Part shown: positions 1-5,874 of the stretch, in pieces
Position numbering within the stretch: the stretch's first letter is position 1
How the letters are laid out: the number at the start of each line of letters is the position of its first letter
DNA from: an uncultured Eubacteriales bacterium
GTDB taxonomy: Bacteria; Bacillota; Clostridia; Oscillospirales; Oscillospiraceae
NCBI GenBank assembly: GCA_902496595.1
Contig: CABVBV010000126.1
Location: 1-6,115, forward strand
Length of the DNA: 6,115 bases
Reading direction: 5' to 3'
Program-made: the position numbers and the translations under genes
The notes under the pieces: model-generated
The model's database searches: none
What the model was told of the DNA's origin: nothing
The model's input: only the letters and a program-made list of their open reading frames with translations

Positions 1-566
1 AAGGCAGAAGAATGGGGCTCGCGCTCTGCGGCTCCTACTGCACATACGAAAAGGTGCTCAAAGAGGCCGAGCAGCTCGCAGAGGACTGGGAACTCACCGC
101 TATCATGAGCGAGACCGCAGCCTGCACCGACAGCCGCTTCGGAGATGCGGCGGATTTCATCGGCAGGCTGGAGCGGCTCACAGGCAGGCCCGTCATGACG
201 ACGATCACCCAGGCGGAGCGCGTAGGCCCGGAGAAACTCTTCGACGTCCTGGTCATAGCTCCCTGCACCGGGGCCACGCTGGCCAGGCTCGCCGTGGGCT
301 TGACTGATACCTCAGTCACCATGGCTGCAAAGAGCCACCTGAGGAACGGCAGGCCGGTGGTCGTGGCGCTTTCGACCAACGATGCGCTCTCGGGTTCGGC
401 CGAGAGCATCGCCGCGCTGCTCAACCGCAAGAACTACTACTTCGTGCCCTTCGGTCAGGACGACCCGGAGGGGAAGCCGAACTCGCTGCAGGCCGATTTC
501 AAGAGAATCCACGAGACGGCGCTCGCCGCCCTCGATGGACGGCAGCTCCAGCCTGTGCTGAAATAG
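1..566 (+). CDS. dpaB: Dipicolinate synthase subunit B (5'-truncated by window edge)
   Basis: Subunit B of dipicolinate synthase, a flavoprotein-fold partner of subunit A (DpaA/SpoVFA). Together they make dipicolinic acid from the lysine-pathway intermediate (4S)-4-hydroxytetrahydrodipicolinate in the mother cell; the product is loaded into the spore core. Counting from the Met codon at 12, the recognisable pieces are GSYCTY (7-12) in the first strand/loop, SRFG (41-44), IAPCTGATLARLA (82-94), the K-x-HLRNGRPVV segment (107-118), and the C-terminal NYYFVPFGQDDP and PNSL (141-160), ending QPVLK. The Met at 12 is probably not the start: the frame stays open to the window edge, reading G-R-R just before it, and relatives have a G-K/R-R-I/M-G stretch there, so a few N-terminal residues and the start codon lie upstream. 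About 184 residues are seen of a family size near 190-200. It is the last gene before a strong terminator; dpaA would be expected upstream, outside the window. A late sporulation promoter is expected but not visible. Confidence 0.93.
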   Translation, partial: GRRMGLALCGSYCTYEKVLKEAEQLAEDWELTAIMSETAACTDSRFGDAADFIGRLERLTGRPVMTTITQAERVGPEKLFDVLVIAPCTGATLARLAVGLTDTSVTMAAKSHLRNGRPVVVALSTNDALSGSAESIAALLNRKNYYFVPFGQDDPEGKPNSLQADFKRIHETALAALDGRQLQPVLK

Positions 567-585
567 CGCCTGTTCGGACTTTTGT

Positions 586-613
586 AAAAGGGAGCCCTGC
601 GGCTCCCTTTTTT
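586..613 (+). terminator. Intrinsic terminator after dpaB
   Basis: A perfect 11-bp stem (586-596 with 601-611; core GGGAGCC / GGCTCCC) closes a 4-nt CTGC loop. The right arm runs into a T tract at 608-613. It starts 20 nt after the dpaB stop codon and separates dpaB from the promoter of the next gene. The A run on the left side gives the reverse strand a T run too, so it could also work in the other direction, but no gene approaches from that side within the window. Confidence 0.93.
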
Positions 614-647
614 ATGGGGATTTAACAATAAAAATGCAGTAAGTGTA

Positions 648-676
648 TTTTCAATTTAATACAGTCGGTGTATAAT
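648..676 (+). promoter_or_regulatory. Sigma-A-type promoter of the surface nucleotidase gene
   Basis: A perfect TATAAT -10 box lies at 671-676. Seventeen bases upstream is TTTTCA (648-653), a 4/6 match to the -35 consensus. The stretch 614-660 is strikingly AT-rich compared with the surrounding coding DNA, as expected for an UP-element-like region. The predicted transcription start is near 683, giving a leader of about 45 nt. The dyad TGTATT-N8-AATACA (644-663) covers the -35 box and is described as a finding. Confidence 0.72.
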
Positions 677-714
677 GGTGTAGCCTTTGAAGGGCGCAAA
701 TACAAAACTGTTAA

Positions 715-723
715 AAAGGAGAG
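715..723 (+). promoter_or_regulatory. Ribosome binding site fixing the nucleotidase start at 729
   Basis: AAAGGAGAG sits 7 nt (measured from GGAG) before the ATG at 729. That ATG opens a textbook signal peptide. An in-frame ATG 42 nt upstream at 687 has no such site and would put a charged 14-residue extension in front of the signal peptide, so 729 is chosen. Confidence 0.9.
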
Positions 724-728
724 TAGAC

Positions 729-2906
729 ATGAAAAAATTGCTATCGCTGTTCCTGGTTCTCGCTCTGGCGTTCTCGCTCTGCGTGGGCGTCCTGGCCGAC
801 GAGCCTGCGGCAGAGAACGAGCTTGCAGGCAAGATCGTCATCCTGCACACCAACGACGTGCACGGTGGCTACGACCAGGGCATCACCTATGCTGGCCTCG
901 CAGCATATAAGGACGAGCTGCTGAAGAGCACCGAGTACGTCACGCTCGTTGATGCGGGCGACTTCTCCCAGGGTTCCACCATGGCCACCATGTCCAGCGG
1001 CGAGTACCTCGTCCAGCTCATGAACGCCGTAGGCTACGACTTTGTCGTTCCCGGCAACCATGAGTTCGACTACGGTATGGCCAAGGCCCTCGAGAACCTG
1101 AACGCGCTCGACGCCACCGTGCTGGCCTGCAACTTTGTAGACCTCAAGACCGACAAGCCGGTCTTCGACGCCTACAAGATCGTCAGCTACGGCGACACCA
1201 AGGTGGCTTTCGTGGGCATCAGCACTCCCGAGACCTACACCAAGTCCACCCCGACCTATTTCCAGGATGCAAACGGCAACTACATCTACAGCTTCTGTGA
1301 GGACGAGCTCTACGCCACCGTCCAGGCCTCCGTTGACGCCGCCATCGCCGAGGGCGCGAACTATGTCGTTGCCATCGGTCACATGGGCGTCGACGAGTCC
1401 AGCCAGCCCTGGACGAGCCGTGAGGTCATAGCCAACACCACCGGCATCGACGCCTTCATCGACGGCCACAGCCACAGCACCATCGCCGGAGAGACCGTCA
1501 AGAACAAGGCCGGTGAGGATGTCGTTCTGAACCAGACCGGCACCAAGCTCGCCAACGTCGGCCAGGTGGTTATCGACCCGAAGGCCGACACCGTGACTGC
1601 CAGCCTCGTCAGCGAGTATGACGGTGTTAACCAGACCGTCGCCGACCTCGTCGCCACGATAGAGGCCAGCTACAAGGAAGTCACGAGCGAGGTCGTTGCT
1701 AAGAGCGATGTCAAGCTCGTTGCCACCAACGAGGACGGCAGCTGGGCCGTCCGCAGCGGAGAGACCAACCTCGGCGACCTGGTCGCCGACGCCTACCGCG
1801 TGGTAATGGGCGCCGACATCGGCCTCATGAACGGCGGCGGCATCCGCGCCGACATTGAAGCCGGCGACGTGACCATCGAGGATATCCTGAACGTCATGAC
1901 CTTCGGCAACATGGCCACGGTCGTCAAGGCCACCGGCCAGCAGATCCTGGACTGCCTCGAGATGGGCGCTTCCGCCTATCCCGGACTCTCCGGCGGCTTC
2001 ACCCACGTCTCCGGCCTGACCTACACCATCGACCCCTCTGTTGAGAGCTCTGTTGTGAAGGACGCCCAGGGCAACTTCGCCTCGGTCGACGGCGAGTACC
2101 GCGTGAAGGACGTCAAGGTCGGCGGCGAAGCCCTCGACCTCGACAAAGTCTACACCGTGGCCTGCCACAGCTACTGGCTGACCGCCTACGGCGACGGCAT
2201 GACCATGTTCAAGGGCGCCGAGATAGTCAGCGAGAAGCACGAGATCTACGTCGACAACGAGATGCTCCTCAAGTACATCACTGAGAACCTCAAGGGCGTC
2301 ATCACCGCCGAGCAGTACGGCGAGCCCCAGGGCCGCATCACGATAGTTGAGGAAGCTCCCGTGTTCACCGACGTTGCCGAGAGCGCCTGGTATTACGAGG
2401 CTGTCATGGCCGCGTATGAGAAGGGCATCATGAACGGCACTGCGGAGGGCGTGTTCTCCCCGATGACCGAGGTCAACAGGGCGATGCTCGTGACCATGCT
2501 GTACCGTCTCGAGGGCGAGCCCGCTGTCGAGGGCAAGGTGTCCGAGGTCTTTACGGACTGCAAGGACGACGCTTACTACGCGAACGCCGTGCTCTGGGCC
2601 TATGAGAACGGCATAGTTTCCGGCCGCGGAGAGAGCACCTACGCTCCTCTTGCCACTCTGACGAGGCAGGAGATGGCGGTCATCCTGTACAACTACTCCG
2701 TGTTCAAGGGTGCGGAGAAGGTAGAAGAGGCCGAGCTGGCCTATGCCGACGCCGATGCGGTCGCCTCCTGGGCTAAGGACGCCGTGGCCTACTGCACCGA
2801 CAGCGGACTGATGACCGGTGTCACCGACACCACCTTCAATCCCGCCGGCAGCGCCACCCGCGCCATGGGCGCGACCGTCATGGTTCGCATAGCAGACGCC
2901 GCCTGA
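729..2906 (+). CDS. Secreted SLH-anchored 5'-nucleotidase / UshA-family metallophosphoesterase
   Basis: A 725-residue exported enzyme of the 5'-nucleotidase/UDP-sugar hydrolase/2',3'-cyclic phosphodiesterase family, expected to strip phosphate from nucleotides at the cell surface. Residues 1-23 are a signal peptide (KK, hydrophobic core, V-L-A cleavage before DE). The calcineurin-like metal site is complete: TNDVHGG (41-47), VDAGDFSQG (74-82), GNHEFDYG (109-116), GHMG (217-220) and GHSHS (246-250), supplying the Asp, His and Asn ligands of a two-metal centre. The 5'-nucleotidase C-terminal domain follows (about 325-540), with ETNLGDLVADA (345-355), NGGGIR (368-373), GGFTHVSGL (422-430) and YGDGM (487-491). 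Three SLH repeats end the protein (about 545-598, 607-658, 671-722); these normally hold proteins to secondary cell wall polymers. It is a single-gene unit with its own promoter and terminator. The exact substrate (AMP, cyclic nucleotide or UDP-sugar) cannot be read from sequence. Codons in the enzyme part end overwhelmingly in C, which hints at high expression. Confidence 0.93.
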   Translation: MKKLLSLFLVLALAFSLCVGVLADEPAAENELAGKIVILHTNDVHGGYDQGITYAGLAAYKDELLKSTEYVTLVDAGDFSQGSTMATMSSGEYLVQLMNAVGYDFVVPGNHEFDYGMAKALENLNALDATVLACNFVDLKTDKPVFDAYKIVSYGDTKVAFVGISTPETYTKSTPTYFQDANGNYIYSFCEDELYATVQASVDAAIAEGANYVVAIGHMGVDESSQPWTSREVIANTTGIDAFIDGHSHSTIAGETVKNKAGEDVVLNQTGTKLANVGQVVIDPKADTVTASLVSEYDGVNQTVADLVATIEASYKEVTSEVVAKSDVKLVATNEDGSWAVRSGETNLGDLVADAYRVVMGADIGLMNGGGIRADIEAGDVTIEDILNVMTFGNMATVVKATGQQILDCLEMGASAYPGLSGGFTHVSGLTYTIDPSVESSVVKDAQGNFASVDGEYRVKDVKVGGEALDLDKVYTVACHSYWLTAYGDGMTMFKGAEIVSEKHEIYVDNEMLLKYITENLKGVITAEQYGEPQGRITIVEEAPVFTDVAESAWYYEAVMAAYEKGIMNGTAEGVFSPMTEVNRAMLVTMLYRLEGEPAVEGKVSEVFTDCKDDAYYANAVLWAYENGIVSGRGESTYAPLATLTRQEMAVILYNYSVFKGAEKVEEAELAYADADAVASWAKDAVAYCTDSGLMTGVTDTTFNPAGSATRAMGATVMVRIADAA

Positions 2907-2938
2907 CAACAGGCTGAGCACTCAACCAGACATCGCAA

Positions 2939-2970
2939 CGCCCCGGATGCTGTGCATCCGGGGCGGTTTT
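2939..2970 (+). terminator. Intrinsic terminator after the nucleotidase gene
   Basis: A perfect 12-bp GC-rich stem (2939-2950 CGCCCCGGATGC with 2954-2965) with a TGT loop, followed by G and TTTT (2967-2970), lies 32 nt past the nucleotidase stop. It stands between two convergent genes. On the minus strand the hairpin is followed by GTTGCG rather than a U run, so it is a much weaker terminator for the histidine kinase operon. Confidence 0.88.
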
Positions 2971-2983
2971 GCCTTTTCGGACT

Positions 2984-4246
2984 TCAGCCGAAGACTGCGG
3001 TGACACGAGCCCCACCGCCTGCGTTTTCGAGCACCAACCTGCCGTTGTGCCTGCGGCAAAGGATATCGCAGATATTAAGACCGAGGCCCAGGTGCTCGGA
3101 GCCGCTGCCCTCACCCTTGTAGAAGGGGCGGGAAGCCCTCTCCAGCCCCTCCTTCGTGAAGCCTCCTCCGTCATCGGTGATGCTCACGCGGAGCGCACCA
3201 TCTATCGCCGTAAGCACGATGTCCACCTGTGTCCTCGCGTACCTTGCACTGTTTGATAGAATGTTGCCGCAGACCTGCATGACCACCTCAGCGTCCACAT
3301 ACGCCTCGTCTCCGGTGCAGGCGACGCTCACTTTGCGGCCGGTGAGCAGGATCTCGGCTGTATCTCTCAAGCTCTCGGCAACGTTCGAAAGCCGAGCTTT
3401 TTCCCTGCGGATCTCCACGTCCTCCATACGTTGAAGTTTGGACATGGCGTCCACGTAGCGGACAAGGCGTTCGATATGCGTCTGCATGACCTTCACGTCC
3501 GCCGCAGATTCACTGCCCTCGGGCAGCTCTGCCTCCAGCAGCGCAGCACGGCCTTTGAGCACGGTCAGCGGAGTTCTTAGGTCATGCGCGAAGGCGGCGT
3601 TGAGCCTGCGCCGTTCCTCCATCTGTGCCCAATGGTCTCGGTTCAGCTCGAGCAGAGAGGCACGCATTTTCTCAAAGGAGCCGCAGAGCCTGCCCAATTC
3701 GTTGCCGCAGGGCGGCTCAACCTTGAAGTCCAGATCGTTTTCCGCTATCTTTTCCGACGCGGCGTTCAGCAGCTCGATGGGGCGTTTGAGCTTTCTGCGG
3801 TAGAAGACGACGGCACAAAGGATGATGGCGCCGAGGTAGGACACGGGTATTGCCAGGGCCTGGAGCACGCGCATGGCGTATTCCAGAGCCTCGTCCTCCG
3901 GGCTGTACCCCGGCATTATGAGCAGGCCGCCCGTGTCGCTCACAAGCCTGCCCTCGCCGTAGGGCACGCTGCCGCGCCCGATCTCCTCGCCCCGGGCGTC
4001 GTAGATGACATAGACCTCGGCGTCGTCGGTGTAGAAGTACTCCACATACCCGTCCTCGGCGACGGGGATCTCCTCGGCCAAGGCGCGGTATTTGTTGTAG
4101 AGGTGTATGCGCGGCTCGTCCATCCAGTTTATGGCGACGGCGCAGGCAATGGTGGCGGCGACGGCGGTGACGACCATGTAGAGGACGAAGGAGACTCGCA
4201 GCGGTGCGTCGCGGAGCCGGCGCCTGCGCTCCGCCCCGGCTCTCAC
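2984..4246 (-). CDS. HAMP-domain sensor histidine kinase
   Basis: A 420-residue membrane sensor kinase that should autophosphorylate and pass phosphate to the response regulator encoded just upstream. The order is a short basic N-terminus, TM1 (about 18-41), an extracytoplasmic loop of about 85 residues (42-126), TM2 (about 127-149), HAMP linker (about 150-202), dimerisation/phosphoacceptor domain with FAHDLRTPLTVLKG (219-232; H221), and a catalytic ATP domain with N box GNILSNSARYA (327-337; N332), G1 box TDDGGGF (357-363) and G2 box HLGLGLNI (385-392). All catalytic motifs are intact and the length is normal. I place the start at a GTG whose bases overlap the regulator's TGA stop as GTGA (4243-4246). 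A longer reading to an ATG at 4387 would overlap the regulator by 145 nt with an implausible Arg-rich extension. The sensor loop is rich in Tyr and acidic residues (VEYFYTDDAEVYVIYDARG, 68-86) and fits no domain I can name confidently, so the signal is unknown. Confidence 0.93.
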   Translation of the reverse strand: MRAGAERRRRLRDAPLRVSFVLYMVVTAVAATIACAVAINWMDEPRIHLYNKYRALAEEIPVAEDGYVEYFYTDDAEVYVIYDARGEEIGRGSVPYGEGRLVSDTGGLLIMPGYSPEDEALEYAMRVLQALAIPVSYLGAIILCAVVFYRRKLKRPIELLNAASEKIAENDLDFKVEPPCGNELGRLCGSFEKMRASLLELNRDHWAQMEERRRLNAAFAHDLRTPLTVLKGRAALLEAELPEGSESAADVKVMQTHIERLVRYVDAMSKLQRMEDVEIRREKARLSNVAESLRDTAEILLTGRKVSVACTGDEAYVDAEVVMQVCGNILSNSARYARTQVDIVLTAIDGALRVSITDDGGGFTKEGLERASRPFYKGEGSGSEHLGLGLNICDILCRRHNGRLVLENAGGGARVTAVFG

Positions 4247-4920
4247 CTTGCCCAACGGTAGCCCACCCCCCACACGGTCTCGATGTACTGCCGCGTGCAG
4301 CCCGCGGCGGCGAATTTGGCGCGGATACGGCGCACGTGTTCGGAGATGACGGCGGAGTCGCCGTCCCCGTCCAGGCCCCAGACGCACTCGTAGATGCGCT
4401 CGCGGTCAAAGACCATGCCGGGATTCTGGGACAGGAACTCGACGATATCGAACTCCCTGCGGACGAGGCCCAGCTCATGTCCTGCCCAGGAGATCTTTCT
4501 ATCTGAGTAATTGATGACCAATTCTCCCTCAAAGTGCAGCTCTGCAGCGGCTCCATGCCGTCTCTCCCTGCGGAGGTGGGCGTCCACCCTCGCTGAGAGC
4601 TCTTCTAAGGAGAAGGGCTTGACGACGTAGTCGTCCCCGCCCGCGGCGAAGCCCCTTATCTTGTCAGACTCCTCGACCTTGGCGGTCAGGAAGATGATGG
4701 GGCAGGAGACGTGCCTGCGTATCCGGCGGCAGACCTCCAGTCCGTCCAGATCCGGCATATTCACGTCCAGGAGTATAAGATCCGGCCCCCTGCCCGCCTG
4801 TCGCACGGCCTCCTCTCCGCTGAAGGCCCTGATTATCTCGTAGCCACGGGAAGCGAAGCAGCGGGCAAGCGTTTCGACGATATCGGGTTCGTCGTCTGCT
4901 ATGAGCAGCTTATCCGGCAT
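4243..4920 (-). CDS. OmpR/PhoB-family response regulator
   Basis: A 225-residue DNA-binding response regulator, cognate by position to the kinase that follows. The receiver domain (1 to about 118) has the acidic pocket D9/D10, phosphoacceptor D52 in LLDVNMP, T79 in FLTA and K101 in VKPF, all at the usual spacing. The C-terminal winged helix (about 127-225) contains LGLVRREFDIVEFL (150-163), the recognition-helix region DSAVISEHVRRIRAKF (188-203) and ends with YIETVWGVGYRWA, the wing hairpin typical of the OmpR/PhoB class. The first 11 nt overlap the end of the TVP38-like gene, and a GGGAGGGGG stretch inside that gene (around 4931-4939) gives a ribosome binding site at slightly long spacing. 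The stop codon overlaps the kinase GTG start by 4 nt. Both overlaps suggest translational coupling. The target genes are unknown; autoregulation of the operon is common in this class but is only an inference here. Confidence 0.95.
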   Translation of the reverse strand: MPDKLLIADDEPDIVETLARCFASRGYEIIRAFSGEEAVRQAGRGPDLILLDVNMPDLDGLEVCRRIRRHVSCPIIFLTAKVEESDKIRGFAAGGDDYVVKPFSLEELSARVDAHLRRERRHGAAAELHFEGELVINYSDRKISWAGHELGLVRREFDIVEFLSQNPGMVFDRERIYECVWGLDGDGDSAVISEHVRRIRAKFAAAGCTRQYIETVWGVGYRWAR

Positions 4921-5644
4921 CGGGATCGTCCCCCTCCCTGCGGTGTTCGCCGTGAACTTTACAGATGTGACGGTAGACGAGCAGCCCGGCTCCGCTTATG
5001 GCCAGAGTGGCGCCCAGGGCGACTGCGGCGAAGGCATAGTTCTGCATACCCAGGGCGCTGCCGCCTATGGTCGAGGTGACGATGGAGGGTATCCTGGCTA
5101 CGGAGGTGATGAAAAGCCAGGTGAGCGGGCCCATACCGGTGAGCGGGGCGAAGTAGCCCAGAAGATCCTTCGGCGTACCGGGAATGAGGATGAGCAGGAA
5201 CATGAGAGTATTCCTGCGCCTCGTGTTCCGAAGAAAGCGCAGCGACTCGATCTTTTCCACCGGGAAAAAGATCTCGACCGCCCGTATCCCGAAGCGCCGG
5301 ACGAAAAAGTAGACGGCCATGCTGCCTATTATCGTCCCGGCAAGGCAGAGAAGCGTGCCCTCAACCGCTCCGAAGGCATATCCGGCTCCAAGCTCCATCG
5401 GCTCGCCGGGTATTATGGCAACGAACACCTGGAGCAGCTGCATACCGAGAAAATATACGCGGCTCATGAGCCCGCCGGAATCCACCCAGGCCCTGAATCG
5501 CTCCGGCTCGGAGACGAAGCGCAGCATCGGCCGGCCGACAAACCAGGCTATCGCCAGCGTCAGCAATACAAATACGGCGATACCAGCCGCGGCTATTGTC
5601 TTTTTTGCTCTTTCGGAGAGCTCCGGTCTTTCCCCAGAAGTCAT
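4910..5644 (-). CDS. TVP38/TMEM64 (VTT-domain, DedA-superfamily) membrane protein
   Basis: A 244-residue polytopic inner-membrane protein of the VTT (SNARE-associated Golgi protein) family. Known relatives act as lipid scramblases or undecaprenyl-phosphate translocases; the substrate here is not determined. TM segments are apparent at about 16-37, 61-80, 94-116, 146-166, 172-190 and 203-226. The hallmark re-entrant motifs are present: IIPGEPMELGAGYAFGAVEG (77-96) followed by GTIIGSMAVYFFVRRFG (103-119), and LIPGTPKDLLGYFAPLTG (153-170) followed by ARIPSIVTSTIGG (183-195). The C-terminal tail is charged and cytoplasmic. The start at 5644 is chosen because AAGGAG lies 6 nt upstream; an in-frame ATG 48 nt earlier (5692) lacks a comparable site. 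It is first in a three-gene operon and its last 11 nt overlap the response regulator start. Length and motifs are normal for the family, with no sign of decay. Confidence 0.93.
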   Translation of the reverse strand: MTSGERPELSERAKKTIAAAGIAVFVLLTLAIAWFVGRPMLRFVSEPERFRAWVDSGGLMSRVYFLGMQLLQVFVAIIPGEPMELGAGYAFGAVEGTLLCLAGTIIGSMAVYFFVRRFGIRAVEIFFPVEKIESLRFLRNTRRRNTLMFLLILIPGTPKDLLGYFAPLTGMGPLTWLFITSVARIPSIVTSTIGGSALGMQNYAFAAVALGATLAISGAGLLVYRHICKVHGEHRREGDDPDAG

Positions 5645-5650
5645 ATTCCG

Positions 5651-5656
5651 CTCCTT
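5651..5656 (-). promoter_or_regulatory. Ribosome binding site fixing the TVP38-like start at 5644
   Basis: On the minus strand AAGGAG is followed by CGGAAT and then the ATG at 5644, a near-ideal spacing of 6 nt. This favours the shorter 244-residue protein over the 260-residue reading from 5692. Confidence 0.9.
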
Positions 5657-5700
5657 GACGAAGGGTTCGGTGTTTGGACGGCACATGATCAATTTTGTTC

Positions 5701-5731
5701 ATCTCCGGCAATAAACATAAGTTCCGGAAAT
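5701..5731. promoter_or_regulatory. Imperfect CCGG-centred dyad upstream of the TVP38/two-component operon
   Basis: ATCTCCGGCA (5701-5710) and TTCCGGAAAT (5722-5731) are inverted repeats matching at 8 of 10 positions across an 11-nt AT-rich spacer. Their centres are about 21 bp apart, roughly two helical turns. The right arm also contains the perfect palindrome TTCCGGAA (5722-5729). It lies 57-87 nt upstream of the operon start codon, so it could be an operator or, if transcribed, a leader hairpin. No convincing sigma-A promoter for the operon could be placed beside it, and the call rests on symmetry alone. Confidence 0.35.
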
Positions 5732-5781
5732 CAACATTTCATCTATTCGTCTGAAAATTCAGCACAGTAGCGAAAAAAACC

Positions 5782-5810
5782 TTGTAATTTGTGGAGCGCG
5801 GTGTTATCAT
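5782..5810 (+). promoter_or_regulatory. Promoter of the aminotransferase gene
   Basis: TTGTAA (5782-5787, 4/6 to -35) and TATCAT (5805-5810, 5/6 to -10) are separated by 17 bp. A TG one base upstream of the -10 (5802-5803) makes it an extended -10. A run of seven A (5773-5779) just upstream resembles an UP element. The predicted start is near 5817, giving a leader of about 58 nt. A perfect TATAAT at 5817-5822 lies just downstream but has no usable -35 at proper spacing and no TGn. Confidence 0.65.
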
Positions 5811-5841
5811 CCTTTTTATAATCGCGGATAATACCATGCGC
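5796..5841. promoter_or_regulatory. Interrupted dyad over the aminotransferase -10 and start region
   Basis: GCGCGGTGTTATC (5796-5808) is mirrored by GATAATACC (5827-5835), an AT bulge and GCGC (5838-5841). The 9-bp core pairs at 8 positions, and the outer GCGC pairs after a 2-nt insertion. The left arm covers the -10 box and the right arm falls just after the predicted transcription start, a common arrangement for a repressor operator. Because the left arm precedes the predicted start, a hairpin in this promoter's RNA is less likely. No known regulator motif is assigned. Confidence 0.4.
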
Positions 5842-5874
5842 GAGATGTAAAGAAGCTAAGAGGAGGAACAAGAA

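Noticed and set aside
622..627. TTAACA hexamer upstream of the nucleotidase as a PhoP (phosphate) box
   Set aside because: PhoP boxes are tandem TTAACA-like repeats at about 11-bp spacing; the expected second copy is absent.
687..728. Upstream ATG extending the nucleotidase by 14 residues
   Set aside because: No Shine-Dalgarno sequence precedes it, it lies almost at the predicted transcription start, and it would bury the signal peptide behind a basic extension.
785..800. Cysteine near the end of the nucleotidase signal peptide as a lipoprotein lipobox
   Set aside because: The residues before Cys18 are A-F-S-L; position -1 is Leu rather than Gly/Ala/Ser, so it is not a lipobox. V-L-A before DE is a good signal peptidase I site.
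741..2921. A 726-codon open frame antisense to the whole nucleotidase gene
   Set aside because: It mirrors the C-ending codon bias of the real gene. The product is a monotonous V/G/L/H/D-rich string with no recognisable domain, signal peptide or start site, while the sense strand encodes a complete enzyme.
3584..4261. A 225-codon plus-strand frame inside the kinase gene
   Set aside because: It is antisense to a kinase with all catalytic boxes intact; its composition is shadow-like and no ribosome binding site or known motif was seen.
4247..4387. Longer N-terminus for the histidine kinase
   Set aside because: The extra 47 residues are Arg/Gly-rich frame noise from the regulator's wing region. 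The GTGA overlap gives a better start right before TM1.
5751..5762. CTGAA-AA-TTCAG palindrome in the divergent region
   Set aside because: Its arms are only 5 bp in an AT-rich stretch, with no companion site and no clear position relative to a promoter; chance occurrence is likely.
4901..5770. A 289-codon plus-strand frame across the TVP38-like gene
   Set aside because: It is antisense to clear VTT-family motifs and membrane segments. The predicted product is a low-complexity, highly charged string without domain character.
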